Assembly (NCBI GenBank): GCA_026417815.1
Contig: JAOACN010000504.1
Location: forward strand, 1 to 5,252
Length of the DNA stretch: 5,252 bases
Origin: Chloroflexaceae bacterium
GTDB taxonomy: Bacteria; Chloroflexota; Chloroflexia; Chloroflexales; Chloroflexaceae
Direction of reading: 5' to 3'
Shown here: piece by piece, positions 1 to 5,252 of the stretch
How positions within the stretch are numbered: the first letter of the stretch is position 1
How the letters are laid out: every line of letters starts with the position of its first letter
Notes under the pieces: model-generated
The model's input: only the letters and a program-made list of their open reading frames with translations
The model's database searches: none
What the model was told of the DNA's origin: nothing
Made by a program: the position numbers and the translations under genes

Positions 1-1
1 C

Positions 2-328
2 CTCATGTTCATCCCACGCTACGGCGTGCTGGCCGCCGCGATCATTACGGTGATCACCGAACTGGTGCTGGTCGGGCAGTACCTCTGGCTGCTACGCGAT
101 TTGCTGGGCCAGATGCGCTGGGGCGCCCTGGCCCGCTCGGCTGCAGCGGTCATTGCCATGGCCGCGCTGGTCTATGCCATCCGCGATCTGCCGGTACTGG
201 TGACAGTAGCCACGGGCGGGGCGCTGTATGCCGGTCTGCTGCTGGCGATGCGGGTGGTCGGCCCCGATGAAGCCGCCTTTGTGCGTGGTCTGATCGCGGC
301 GCGGCGGGCCACGGCGGAGCCATCGTAG
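2..328 (+). CDS. C-terminal end of a polysaccharide flippase (Wzx/MATE-like), 5' truncated
   Basis: The reading frame is open to the left edge, so this is the tail of a longer gene. The ATG at position 5 is probably an internal methionine. The visible 108 residues are strongly hydrophobic. Counting that Met as residue 1, there are about three membrane segments: roughly 7-28 (a run of Ala, Ile, Val and Leu after the IPRYGVLAAA stretch), 43-59 and 63-83. A polar, arginine-rich cytoplasmic tail follows and ends in AEPS. The P-x-YG-x-x-(G/A)AA-I-x-T-V-x-T-E pattern at the start of the first segment is typical of late helices in polysaccharide biosynthesis/MOP-superfamily exporters. Such proteins flip undecaprenyl-linked oligosaccharides across the cytoplasmic membrane. 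The glycosyltransferases directly downstream support this reading. The fragment is too short to exclude another multi-pass membrane protein, such as a polymerase or an O-antigen ligase. Confidence 0.7.
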   Translation, partial: LMFIPRYGVLAAAIITVITELVLVGQYLWLLRDLLGQMRWGALARSAAAVIAMAALVYAIRDLPVLVTVATGGALYAGLLLAMRVVGPDEAAFVRGLIAARRATAEPS

Positions 329-331
329 GAG
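327..331 (+). promoter_or_regulatory. Ribosome binding site of the first GT4 gene
   Basis: An AGGAG core lies 7 bases before the ATG at 339 and overlaps the TAG stop (326-328) of the flippase gene. The site supports the 339 start and coupled translation of the two genes. Confidence 0.7.
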
Positions 332-338
332 CACACGA

Positions 339-1670
339 ATGAAGATCCTCCTCGCCGTTCATCATTTCCCGCCGCGCTACAGCGCTGGCGCCGAACTGTA
401 CACCTTCCGCCTGGCGCGCTGGCTGCTGACCCACGGGCACGCGGCCGAGGTGGTCTGCGTCGAGACGCTCGACGCGAAGCGGGCCGCTGGCGTCGAGGCC
501 GAGCGCGACATCTACGAAGGCGTGCCGGTCTGGCGGCTGCACCTGGGGCTGCGGGGCGCCCCGGCGAACTGGACCTACGCCAACCCCATGGTGGCCGGGT
601 GGGTCGCCAGGCATATGCAAAGCAACCGTCCGGACCTGCTGCACCTGCACAGTGGCTACCTGATCGGCGCTGGCGTGCTGGAAGAAGCCTACCGCCTCGG
701 TGTCCCGGGTGTGGTGACCCTGCACGACTACTGGTTCCTCTGCCCGCGCTTCACCCTGCTGCGCCGTGATGGCCAGGTCTGCACCGAGATCCCCGCCGAC
801 CCGGCCGGCTGCGCCTGGTGTCTCAACCTCGACCGGCGCCGCTACCGCCTGCCTGAGGAGGTGAGCCAGGGTATCGCGGGCCGGGTCTGGATCACCCTGG
901 CCGGCGGCGCGGGACGTGATGCGCAGGCCGCGCGGCGCGCGTATCTGCGTCGTACGCTCCACCTGGCCGACCTGATAATTGCACCCACGCGTTTCCTGGC
1001 TGCAAAGCTCGGCGTGATCATGCCAGCCGAGCGCCTGCGCGTGGTGCGGCTTGGGATCGAGACCGAGCGCCTGAGAACCGTAGCTCCAACCTCTGTGAAC
1101 AAGACGTTGCGAATCGGCTACATCGGACAGATCGCTTTACACAAAGGGGTACACCTTCTGGTGAGGGCGATTCGCCAGTTACCACCTGCCGGCCTTCCTG
1201 TTTCGCTGACGCTCCATGGCGGTGCAGCAAATCCTGACTACGCGCGCCAGTTACGGGCACTCGCTGGCGACGACCAGCGCATTCATTTTGCTGGACACTT
1301 TGCCCATAGCCAGCTGGCTGCGATCCTGGCCGAAATGGACGTAGTGGTCGTACCATCGATCTGGTACGAGAACAGCCCGCTCACGATCCTGGAAGCTCAG
1401 GCCGCCCGGCGACCGGTGATCACCGCTGCGATGGGCGGCATGGCCGAACTGGTGCGCGATGGGGTAGACGGGCTGCACTTCCAGCCCGGCGACGCGGACG
1501 ACCTGGCGCGGCAGATCCAGCGCCTGCGGGACGAACCGGGGTTGCTGGAGCAACTGCGGGCCGGAGTGCGTCCGCCACCCAGCATTGATGATGAGATGGC
1601 TGAACTGATGCAGGCCTATCGCCTGGTGATCGAGCAGCGCCAGGCTGCGCGACCGGTGGAGGTGGGCTGA
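339..1670 (+). CDS. Glycosyltransferase, GT4 family (GT-B fold), with four-cysteine insert
   Basis: A 443-residue cytoplasmic, probably membrane-associated enzyme that transfers a sugar from a nucleotide-sugar donor during surface glycan assembly. The donor and linkage cannot be read from the sequence; GT4 enzymes are normally retaining. The N-terminal acceptor domain opens with HHFPPRYSAGAELYT (8-22), which carries the glycine-containing first loop, and includes the LHDYW motif with His129-Asp130. A linker near 250 leads to the donor domain. That domain starts at LRIGYIGQIALHKG (257-270), where Lys269 is the usual phosphate-contacting residue. Its E-x7-E motif is Glu344-Glu352 (ENSPLTILE), followed by the GGMAELV loop (366-372). 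Four cysteines (135, 148, 158, 161) sit in an insert after LHDYWFLC, a pattern I recall from a subset of GT4 proteins. The C-terminus, SIDDEMAELMQAYR, is also typical of that subset. GC content drops sharply across about 1081-1380. The start is set by the AGGAG site and by the first domain beginning at once with KILLAVH. Confidence 0.92.
   Translation: MKILLAVHHFPPRYSAGAELYTFRLARWLLTHGHAAEVVCVETLDAKRAAGVEAERDIYEGVPVWRLHLGLRGAPANWTYANPMVAGWVARHMQSNRPDLLHLHSGYLIGAGVLEEAYRLGVPGVVTLHDYWFLCPRFTLLRRDGQVCTEIPADPAGCAWCLNLDRRRYRLPEEVSQGIAGRVWITLAGGAGRDAQAARRAYLRRTLHLADLIIAPTRFLAAKLGVIMPAERLRVVRLGIETERLRTVAPTSVNKTLRIGYIGQIALHKGVHLLVRAIRQLPPAGLPVSLTLHGGAANPDYARQLRALAGDDQRIHFAGHFAHSQLAAILAEMDVVVVPSIWYENSPLTILEAQAARRPVITAAMGGMAELVRDGVDGLHFQPGDADDLARQIQRLRDEPGLLEQLRAGVRPPPSIDDEMAELMQAYRLVIEQRQAARPVEVG
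1658..1664 (+). promoter_or_regulatory. Ribosome binding site of the GT2 gene
   Basis: GGAGGTG, a near-ideal Shine-Dalgarno sequence, lies 5 bases before the ATG at 1670 and inside the last codons of the upstream gene. Together with the TGATG stop/start overlap it indicates translational coupling. Confidence 0.75.
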
Positions 1671-2581
1671 TGTCGACGCGCGTCGCCATCATTGTGCTGA
1701 CCTACAACGGCCTCGCCGACACCCTGGCCTGCCTGGCGTCGCTCGAACGCCTCGATTACCCCCGCGAGCGATATTGTGTCGTAGTGGTGGACAATGCCTC
1801 GCAGGACGGCACCCCCGCGGCGGTGCGAGAAGCCTGTCCGCAGGTCGTGGTGATCGAGAACGGCGCCAACCTCGGCTTCGCCGCGGGCAACAATGTCGGG
1901 CTGCGCTATGCGCTGGCGCAGGGTTACGACTACGCCCTGTTACTCAACAACGACACTGAAGCGGCGCCAGACATGCTCACGGAACTGGTGAACGCCGCCG
2001 AATCCGATCCCTGTGCTGGCGCGGTGGGGCCAATTATCTACTACCACGCCGCGCCGACGCGCGTCTGGTCGGCGGGCGGCTGGATCGACTGGGGGCGAGG
2101 CATCAGCGGCATGGAAGGCGAAGTTGAGGACCGGGGGCAATTCACGGCCACCCGTGAGGTAGACTTCGTGACCGGCTGCGCGATGCTGCTGCGGCGCGCC
2201 GCCCTGGAGCGCGCTGGCTTGCTGGATGAACGCTTCTTCATGTACTTTGAGGAGACCGAGTGGTGCGTGCGCGCCCGCCGGGCGGGCTTTCGTATCCTCT
2301 TCGCGCCGCGGGCGAAGCTGTGGCACAAGATCCCCCTGAACGCCCGATTTGATAAGGAGTACCTGGCCTACTATATGACGCGCAACCGGCTGCTGTTCCT
2401 GCGGGCCACGGGCGCCCGACCGCGGACCTGGTTCAACGCCCTGGTGCTTCAGGATCTGCGCACCTACCTGAGCCTGTGCCTGCGCCCGAAGTGGCGCGCG
2501 CGCCGGGGGCGGGTAGGGATGCGCCTGGCATGGGTTGACTTCTGGCGCGGGCGGTTTGGGCGGCTGGAGACGACGATTTGA
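1670..2581 (+). CDS. Glycosyltransferase, GT2 family (GT-A fold), rhamnosyltransferase-like
   Basis: A 303-residue inverting-type glycosyltransferase, the usual length for WbbL-like enzymes that extend lipid-linked glycans. Motifs appear in order: IIVLTYNG (7-14) at the first strand, VVVVDNASQDGT (37-48) for nucleotide binding, and NLGFAAGNNVGL (67-78), a hallmark of the rhamnosyltransferase-like branch. Next come LLNNDT with Asp95 at the metal-binding DxD position, and DFVTGCAMLLRR (165-176). FEETEWCVRARRAG (193-206) supplies the catalytic acidic residues and the conserved arginine, and LWHK (217-220) follows. The tail after about 230 has YYMTRNRLLFLR and an arginine-rich amphipathic stretch (KWRARRGRVGMRL) that probably anchors the protein to the inner membrane face. 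There is no true membrane domain. It shares one base with the upstream gene. The final A of its TGA stop is also the first base of the tandem repeat downstream. Rhamnose specificity is only suggested by resemblance; mannose or another sugar is possible. Confidence 0.93.
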   Translation: MSTRVAIIVLTYNGLADTLACLASLERLDYPRERYCVVVVDNASQDGTPAAVREACPQVVVIENGANLGFAAGNNVGLRYALAQGYDYALLLNNDTEAAPDMLTELVNAAESDPCAGAVGPIIYYHAAPTRVWSAGGWIDWGRGISGMEGEVEDRGQFTATREVDFVTGCAMLLRRAALERAGLLDERFFMYFEETEWCVRARRAGFRILFAPRAKLWHKIPLNARFDKEYLAYYMTRNRLLFLRATGARPRTWFNALVLQDLRTYLSLCLRPKWRARRGRVGMRLAWVDFWRGRFGRLETTI

Positions 2582-2626
2582 GGTGTGGAGGTGTGGAGGT
2601 GTGGAGGTGTGGAGGCGTGGAGGTGG
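2581..2626 (+). repeat. Short tandem repeat, unit AGGTGTGG, five copies plus partial
   Basis: Four exact copies of AGGTGTGG are followed by one variant, AGGCGTGG, and a partial AGGTGG. The array begins on the last base of the GT2 stop codon. Each junction creates GGAGG, so the transcript carries five Shine-Dalgarno-like cores in a row. It also has twelve GG tracts separated by one to three bases, which could allow a weak two-tier G-quadruplex. The 8-bp unit makes the array prone to slippage; one copy more or less shifts the downstream frame. From memory, CCACACCT-type runs occur between genes in Chloroflexota genomes; I could not check this. Confidence 0.93.
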
Positions 2627-2639
2627 TTTCGTCAGAAGC

Positions 2640-2691
2640 CGCCAACCCTACCGCCCGATAGGCCGAAGCCCTGCGGTACACCAACCCGACC
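2640..2691. repeat. Hairpin flanked by two 13-bp direct repeats
   Basis: CGCCAACCCTACC (2640-2652) and CACCAACCCGACC (2679-2691) match at 11 of 13 bases, 39 bases apart. Between and partly over them is an imperfect inverted repeat. The outer stem is TACCGC (2649-2654) with GCGGTA (2673-2678), the inner stem is GGC (2661-2663) with GCC (2668-2670), and the loop is CGAA. Read on the - strand the inner part is GGC-TTCG-GCC, the very stable C(UUCG)G tetraloop. There is no T-run after the stem on either strand, so it does not look like an intrinsic terminator. It may be a small mobile or REP-like intergenic element, or an mRNA processing or stability structure. The remaining bases, 2692-2713, show nothing clear. 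Confidence 0.6.
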
Positions 2692-2713
2692 ACCCCATAG
2701 CCCTATAGCGATA

Positions 2714-2719
2714 AAGGTG
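2714..2719 (+). promoter_or_regulatory. Ribosome binding site that decides the start of the second GT4 gene
   Basis: AAGGTG lies 6 bases before the ATG at 2726 and only 3 bases before the adjacent ATG at 2723. This favours 2726 over 2723 and over the GTG at 2585 inside the tandem repeat. Confidence 0.6.
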
Positions 2720-2725
2720 CTGATG

Positions 2726-3904
2726 ATGCGCATTGGAATTGACGTTCGCTACCTCTCCCACGGCCTGGTGGGCGGTGTGCACACCTATGTCAAGCATCTG
2801 GTTCCGGCCTTGCTCGCGGCGGGTCCAGAGCACGAATTTATTCTCTATGCCGACACGAAGGCGCCTTTTGAACTGCACGACCTGCCGGGCAACGCACGCG
2901 TGCGCTATCTTCCGTATCGCAACGCGCTCTCTAGCGTCGCGAGCGACTTTGTGCGTCTGCGGCGTGTGATGGCTACCGATAGGGTGGACACGGCCCACTT
3001 CCCGGCTAACTACGGCTTTGGACCGCTCGGCGCCACCACGGTAATTACTCTGCACGACGCGATGACCCTGATGCCATTGAGCCACACGTTGCGGAGCAAA
3101 GGCACTCGCTGGAACACCTACGCGCGCGCCATGACGATCTACCTCTACTGCTGCTCGCACCTGGCCTTACGGCGCGCTGATCTGGTCCTGACCGTCTCGG
3201 AACATGCTCGCCAGGAGATCGCCCGTTACAGCCGCTACGATGCTGGAAGGATCGCGCCGATCCACCACGGAGTGGAGCCCGGGCTGCGCCGGGAGACGGA
3301 TCCAGCGGTCCTGGCAGAGGTTCGAGCGCGTTACGGGCTCGAGCGCCCCTTCATCCTCGCCGACGGTCTGAAGAATCCAGCGGTGATCGTGCGCGCCTGG
3401 CAGCGCCTGCCGCAACACCTGCGCGACAGCCACACCATCGTCTTCTTCAGCCGTCGCGAGCCGCTGCCAGTGGTGCGCGAAGCCGAGGCTGCTGGCCAGT
3501 GCCGCCTGCTGCTGAACGTTCCACGCGCGGATCTGGTGGCGCTCTACAGTATGGCCTGCGCCTTTGTCTTCCCTTCGTGGCTGGAAGGCTTCGGCATCCC
3601 GATTGTGGAAGCCATGACCTGCGGCGCGCCGGTGATCTGCGCCGACAACTCGGCGATGCCCGAGGTTGCCGGCGGCGCCGCTCTGCTCTGCGACGCTGAA
3701 GATGACCATACCCTGGCAGCGCACTTGCAACGGGTGCTCACCGACCCGAACGAAGCCGAGCGTCTGCGTACCCTTGGCTATGTCCGCGCGCGCCAGTTCT
3801 CGTGGCAACGCACGGCTGAACAGACCCTCGCGGCCTACCATCGCGCAGCCGGGATAGCCGTGACCGGGGCCGACAACCGACGTTTGCACACCCGGCAGAG
3901 TTGA
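2726..3904 (+). CDS. Glycosyltransferase, GT4 family (GT-B fold), mannosyltransferase-like
   Basis: A 392-residue GT4-type enzyme with the usual two-domain length. The N-terminal domain begins MRIGIDVRYL and has the donor/acceptor glycine loop GLVGGVHTYV (13-22), followed by VITLHDAM with His110-Asp111. LVLTVSEHARQEI (153-165) is the conserved serine-containing stretch before the domain linker, and IHHGVEP (179-185) closes the first half. In the donor domain the E-x7-E motif is Glu287-Glu295 (EGFGIPIVE), followed by CGAPVICADNSAMPEVAGGAAL. These features resemble MtfB/WbaZ-like mannosyltransferases, but the sugar is uncertain. One oddity is that the donor-domain entry, usually a glycine-rich loop ending in an Arg/Lys-Lys-Asn, is compressed here to FILADGLKNP (209-218), and the next loop reads FFSRRE where a glycine is common. 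A GTG at 2585 would add 47 residues read through repeat DNA; they look non-coding. Four bases separate it from the next gene. Confidence 0.92.
   Translation: MRIGIDVRYLSHGLVGGVHTYVKHLVPALLAAGPEHEFILYADTKAPFELHDLPGNARVRYLPYRNALSSVASDFVRLRRVMATDRVDTAHFPANYGFGPLGATTVITLHDAMTLMPLSHTLRSKGTRWNTYARAMTIYLYCCSHLALRRADLVLTVSEHARQEIARYSRYDAGRIAPIHHGVEPGLRRETDPAVLAEVRARYGLERPFILADGLKNPAVIVRAWQRLPQHLRDSHTIVFFSRREPLPVVREAEAAGQCRLLLNVPRADLVALYSMACAFVFPSWLEGFGIPIVEAMTCGAPVICADNSAMPEVAGGAALLCDAEDDHTLAAHLQRVLTDPNEAERLRTLGYVRARQFSWQRTAEQTLAAYHRAAGIAVTGADNRRLHTRQS
3897..3900 (+). promoter_or_regulatory. Weak ribosome binding site of the third GT4 gene
   Basis: AGAG, 8 bases before the ATG at 3909 and inside the last codons of the previous gene, is the best match available. 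The weak site and 4-base gap suggest that translation depends on ribosomes finishing the upstream gene. Confidence 0.35.
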
Positions 3905-3908
3905 ACCT

Positions 3909-5135
3909 ATGCGCATCCTCGCCCTCTCAACCTGGTGGCCGGAACCTGCCGACAACGGTTCACGGATGCGGATCATGAACCTGCTCCGTCATCTGGCAGT
4001 ACGTCATACCGTGGACCTGATCGCCTTTACCCAGGGGCCTGCAGGTGAGGTTCAACGTGACGAACTGCAGCGGATGTGCGCTTCAATCGTAGCCATCGAG
4101 CGACCGTCGAGACCCATCCGCTACCACCACCGGGTGGCCAGCCTGGTGCTGCCAGAACCTGCCTCGGTACGGGCCACATGGTGCCGTGAGATGGCTCACA
4201 CTGTCTTATCAGCGGCGTCCCGCCTGCGACCCGATGTAGTAATCGCCTTCCAGCCCGATATGGTTCCATATGTTCTCCGGCTGGGGGAAGTGCCGCTCAT
4301 CCTGGAGGAGTTGGAACTGGCATACACCCTCGAACACTACCTCCAGCATTCCAATCCCCTGCTCCGTTTACGCTATTGGCTGACGGCGGTGAAACACCGT
4401 CACTATGTCGCGACGCTGGTACGTCACTTCAAGGCCATCACGGTAGTTTCTGTACGCGAAGCCGCCCTCGTACGCGACTTGATGCGGGATTATCCAGTTG
4501 AGATTGTTGTCGTGCCTAACGGGGCCGATCTGGAGGGGTGCCTGCAATACCGCTACGATCCCGAGCCAGACACGTTGATTTACCCTGGCGCGCTGACCTA
4601 TGCAGCGAACCTCGATGCCATGCGCTACTTTCTGGCGGAGATCTTTCCGCGTATTCGGCAACTACGCCCGCGGGCCACGCTTCGGATTACCGGAAAGCAT
4701 ACCCCGGAACAGCGGGCGGCGTTACCCGACGTGCCAGGGGTAGAACTGACTGGTTATGTGAATGATGTACACGCTCTCATTAGCCGGAGCGCGGTGGAGG
4801 TCGTACCACTTCGCGAGGGGGGAGGGACACGCTTGAAGATCCTGGAGGCGTTGGCCCTGGGCACACCGGTGATCAGCACCTCGAAAGGGGCCGAGGGTCT
4901 CGATCTGGTCCCGGGACGGGATCTCCTGATTGCTGATACACCCGCGGCCTTTGCTGAAACGACCGTGCGCCTGCTCACCCACCCTGAGGAGCGCGCGCGG
5001 TTAAGCGCCCACGGCCGTCGCGCGGTGGCCGAACGCTACGACTGGCGCACCATCGGGGCGCGCTTCGTCGCTCTGGTGGAGACAGTTGCAACCCAGAAGA
5101 AGTTGGCCTATGACACACGCATCCACACCGCCTGA
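3909..5135 (+). CDS. Glycosyltransferase, GT4-like, GGGTRLKILEA subfamily
   Basis: A 408-residue GT-B enzyme of a group distinct from the other two GT4 genes here. It opens with MRILALSTWWPEPADNGSR, the signature start in which DNGSRMRI (15-22) forms the glycine loop. A long, charged acceptor domain follows, with ILEELELAYT (131-140) and the basic segment around 150-175, likely the membrane or lipid-acceptor contact. VVPNGAD (201-207) marks the domain junction and YPGALTYAANLDAMRYF (225-241) starts the donor domain. The core is EGGGTRLKILEALALGTPVI (303-322), in which Glu313 matches the second acid of the usual E-x7-E motif while the first is replaced by the GGGTR loop. STSKGAEGLDLVPGRDLL completes the nucleotide-sugar site. 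The pattern resembles the Stp1/TIGR03087-type family seen in exopolysaccharide clusters. GC content is lower than in the neighbours (about 57% by hand count at 4201-4500). The gene ends 26 bases inside the next one. Confidence 0.9.
   Translation: MRILALSTWWPEPADNGSRMRIMNLLRHLAVRHTVDLIAFTQGPAGEVQRDELQRMCASIVAIERPSRPIRYHHRVASLVLPEPASVRATWCREMAHTVLSAASRLRPDVVIAFQPDMVPYVLRLGEVPLILEELELAYTLEHYLQHSNPLLRLRYWLTAVKHRHYVATLVRHFKAITVVSVREAALVRDLMRDYPVEIVVVPNGADLEGCLQYRYDPEPDTLIYPGALTYAANLDAMRYFLAEIFPRIRQLRPRATLRITGKHTPEQRAALPDVPGVELTGYVNDVHALISRSAVEVVPLREGGGTRLKILEALALGTPVISTSKGAEGLDLVPGRDLLIADTPAAFAETTVRLLTHPEERARLSAHGRRAVAERYDWRTIGARFVALVETVATQKKLAYDTRIHTA
5095..5102 (+). promoter_or_regulatory. Purine-rich putative ribosome binding site of the second GT2 gene
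   Basis: AGAAGAAG lies 7 bases before the ATG at 5110 and inside the upstream coding sequence. It is a weak match to the anti-Shine-Dalgarno, but no better start exists before the GT2 opening strand. Confidence 0.3.
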
Positions 5136-5252
5136 TCTGGCTATCATTATCGTCAACTGGAACACCCGTCACCTGGTGCTGGACTGCCGTTCATACGTTA
5201 GGCCACATTCGCGGGTCGCACACCGCCCGGTGAAAACCAGCCCCCGTACGGC
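5110..5252 (+). CDS. N-terminus of a second GT2-family glycosyltransferase, truncated and possibly frameshifted
   Basis: The ATG at 5110 opens a frame that runs off the window end. It is preceded by the purine-rich AGAAGAAG (5095-5102), 7 bases upstream, and lies in the last 26 bases of the previous gene in a different frame. The first residues, DLAIIIVNWNTRHLVLDC (9-26), are the classic opening strand of GT2 enzymes (VNWNT in place of LTYNG). After LDC, where family members go on with leucine-rich LRSL-type sequence, the frame reads RSYVRPHSRVAHRP, rich in Arg, His and Pro and unlike a GT2 helix. A neighbouring frame from about 5201 reads ATFAGRTPPGENQPPYG, a more natural continuation. An indel near 5185-5200 is therefore likely, either real or from low-quality sequence at a contig edge. 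Family assignment rests on fewer than 30 residues. Confidence 0.65.
   Translation, partial: MTHASTPPDLAIIIVNWNTRHLVLDCRSYVRPHSRVAHRPVKTSPRT

Noticed and set aside
150..962. Long - strand open frame of 270 codons
   Set aside because: It is antisense to the flippase tail and the first GT4 gene, both of which have clear family motifs. Its own translation is low-complexity and motif-free.
2581..2626. CRISPR array
   Set aside because: The 8-bp units are directly abutting with no spacers; it is a simple tandem repeat.
2649..2678. Rho-independent terminator in the intergenic gap
   Set aside because: The hairpin has a large internal loop and no T-run on either side, so termination is not supported.
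2433..2693. - strand open frame through the tandem repeat, with a TPPHLHTS-type repeat peptide
   Set aside because: The repeat peptide is a by-product of an 8-bp unit read in any frame, and the rest is antisense to the GT2 gene. It has no support as a protein.
2704..2709. TATAGC as a -10 promoter element for the second GT4
   Set aside because: No acceptable -35 sequence lies 16-18 bases upstream, and it sits only about 17 bases before the start codon. A single weak hexamer is not enough.
2585..2725. GTG start giving a 47-residue N-terminal extension of the second GT4
   Set aside because: The extension is encoded by the tandem repeat and hairpin DNA and has no family similarity. The ATG at 2726 has a good ribosome site and begins exactly at the conserved MRIGIDVRYL.
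3167..3976. Long - strand open frame of 269 codons
   Set aside because: It lies antisense to the second GT4 gene, has an Arg/His/Gln/Gly-rich composition typical of shadow frames in GC-rich DNA, and shows no recognisable motif.

Overview
This window is GC-rich, tightly packed and coded entirely on the + strand. It is an internal piece of a cell-surface or exopolysaccharide glycan assembly cluster. It holds the C-terminal end of a membrane flippase-like protein, four complete or nearly complete glycosyltransferase genes, and the first codons of a fifth. Base composition (mostly 60-70% GC by eye), protein style and the intergenic microsatellite remind me of filamentous phototrophic Chloroflexota such as Roseiflexus or Chloroflexus. 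That is an inference from memory; the window has no marker gene to prove it.

Layout. Positions 2-328: tail of a multi-pass Wzx/MATE-type oligosaccharide flippase, cut by the window start. 339-1670: GT-B glycosyltransferase of the GT4 type with a four-cysteine insert. 1670-2581: GT-A glycosyltransferase of the GT2 type, rhamnosyltransferase-like, sharing one base with the gene before it. 2582-2725: the only real intergenic gap, 144 bases, with five 8-bp tandem repeats followed by a hairpin flanked by two 13-bp direct repeats. 2726-3904: second GT4-type enzyme with an unusually short donor-side loop. 3909-5135: third GT4-type enzyme, of the subfamily with a GGGTRLKILEA signature. 5110-5252: start of a second GT2-type enzyme, overlapping the previous gene by 26 bases and probably losing its frame near the window end.

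How they would work together. The glycosyltransferases would add sugars one after another to a lipid-linked acceptor on the inner face of the membrane, and the flippase would move the finished oligosaccharide across. Spacings of 10, -1, 4 and -26 bases imply co-transcription and translational coupling, with the 144-base gap as the one natural breakpoint. I see no convincing promoter or terminator inside the window.

I find no evidence of a new biological system here. The most useful leads are the structured repeat element at 2581-2691, a sharp GC dip inside the first GT4 gene that matches its domain boundary, and the apparent frame disruption at the 3' edge.
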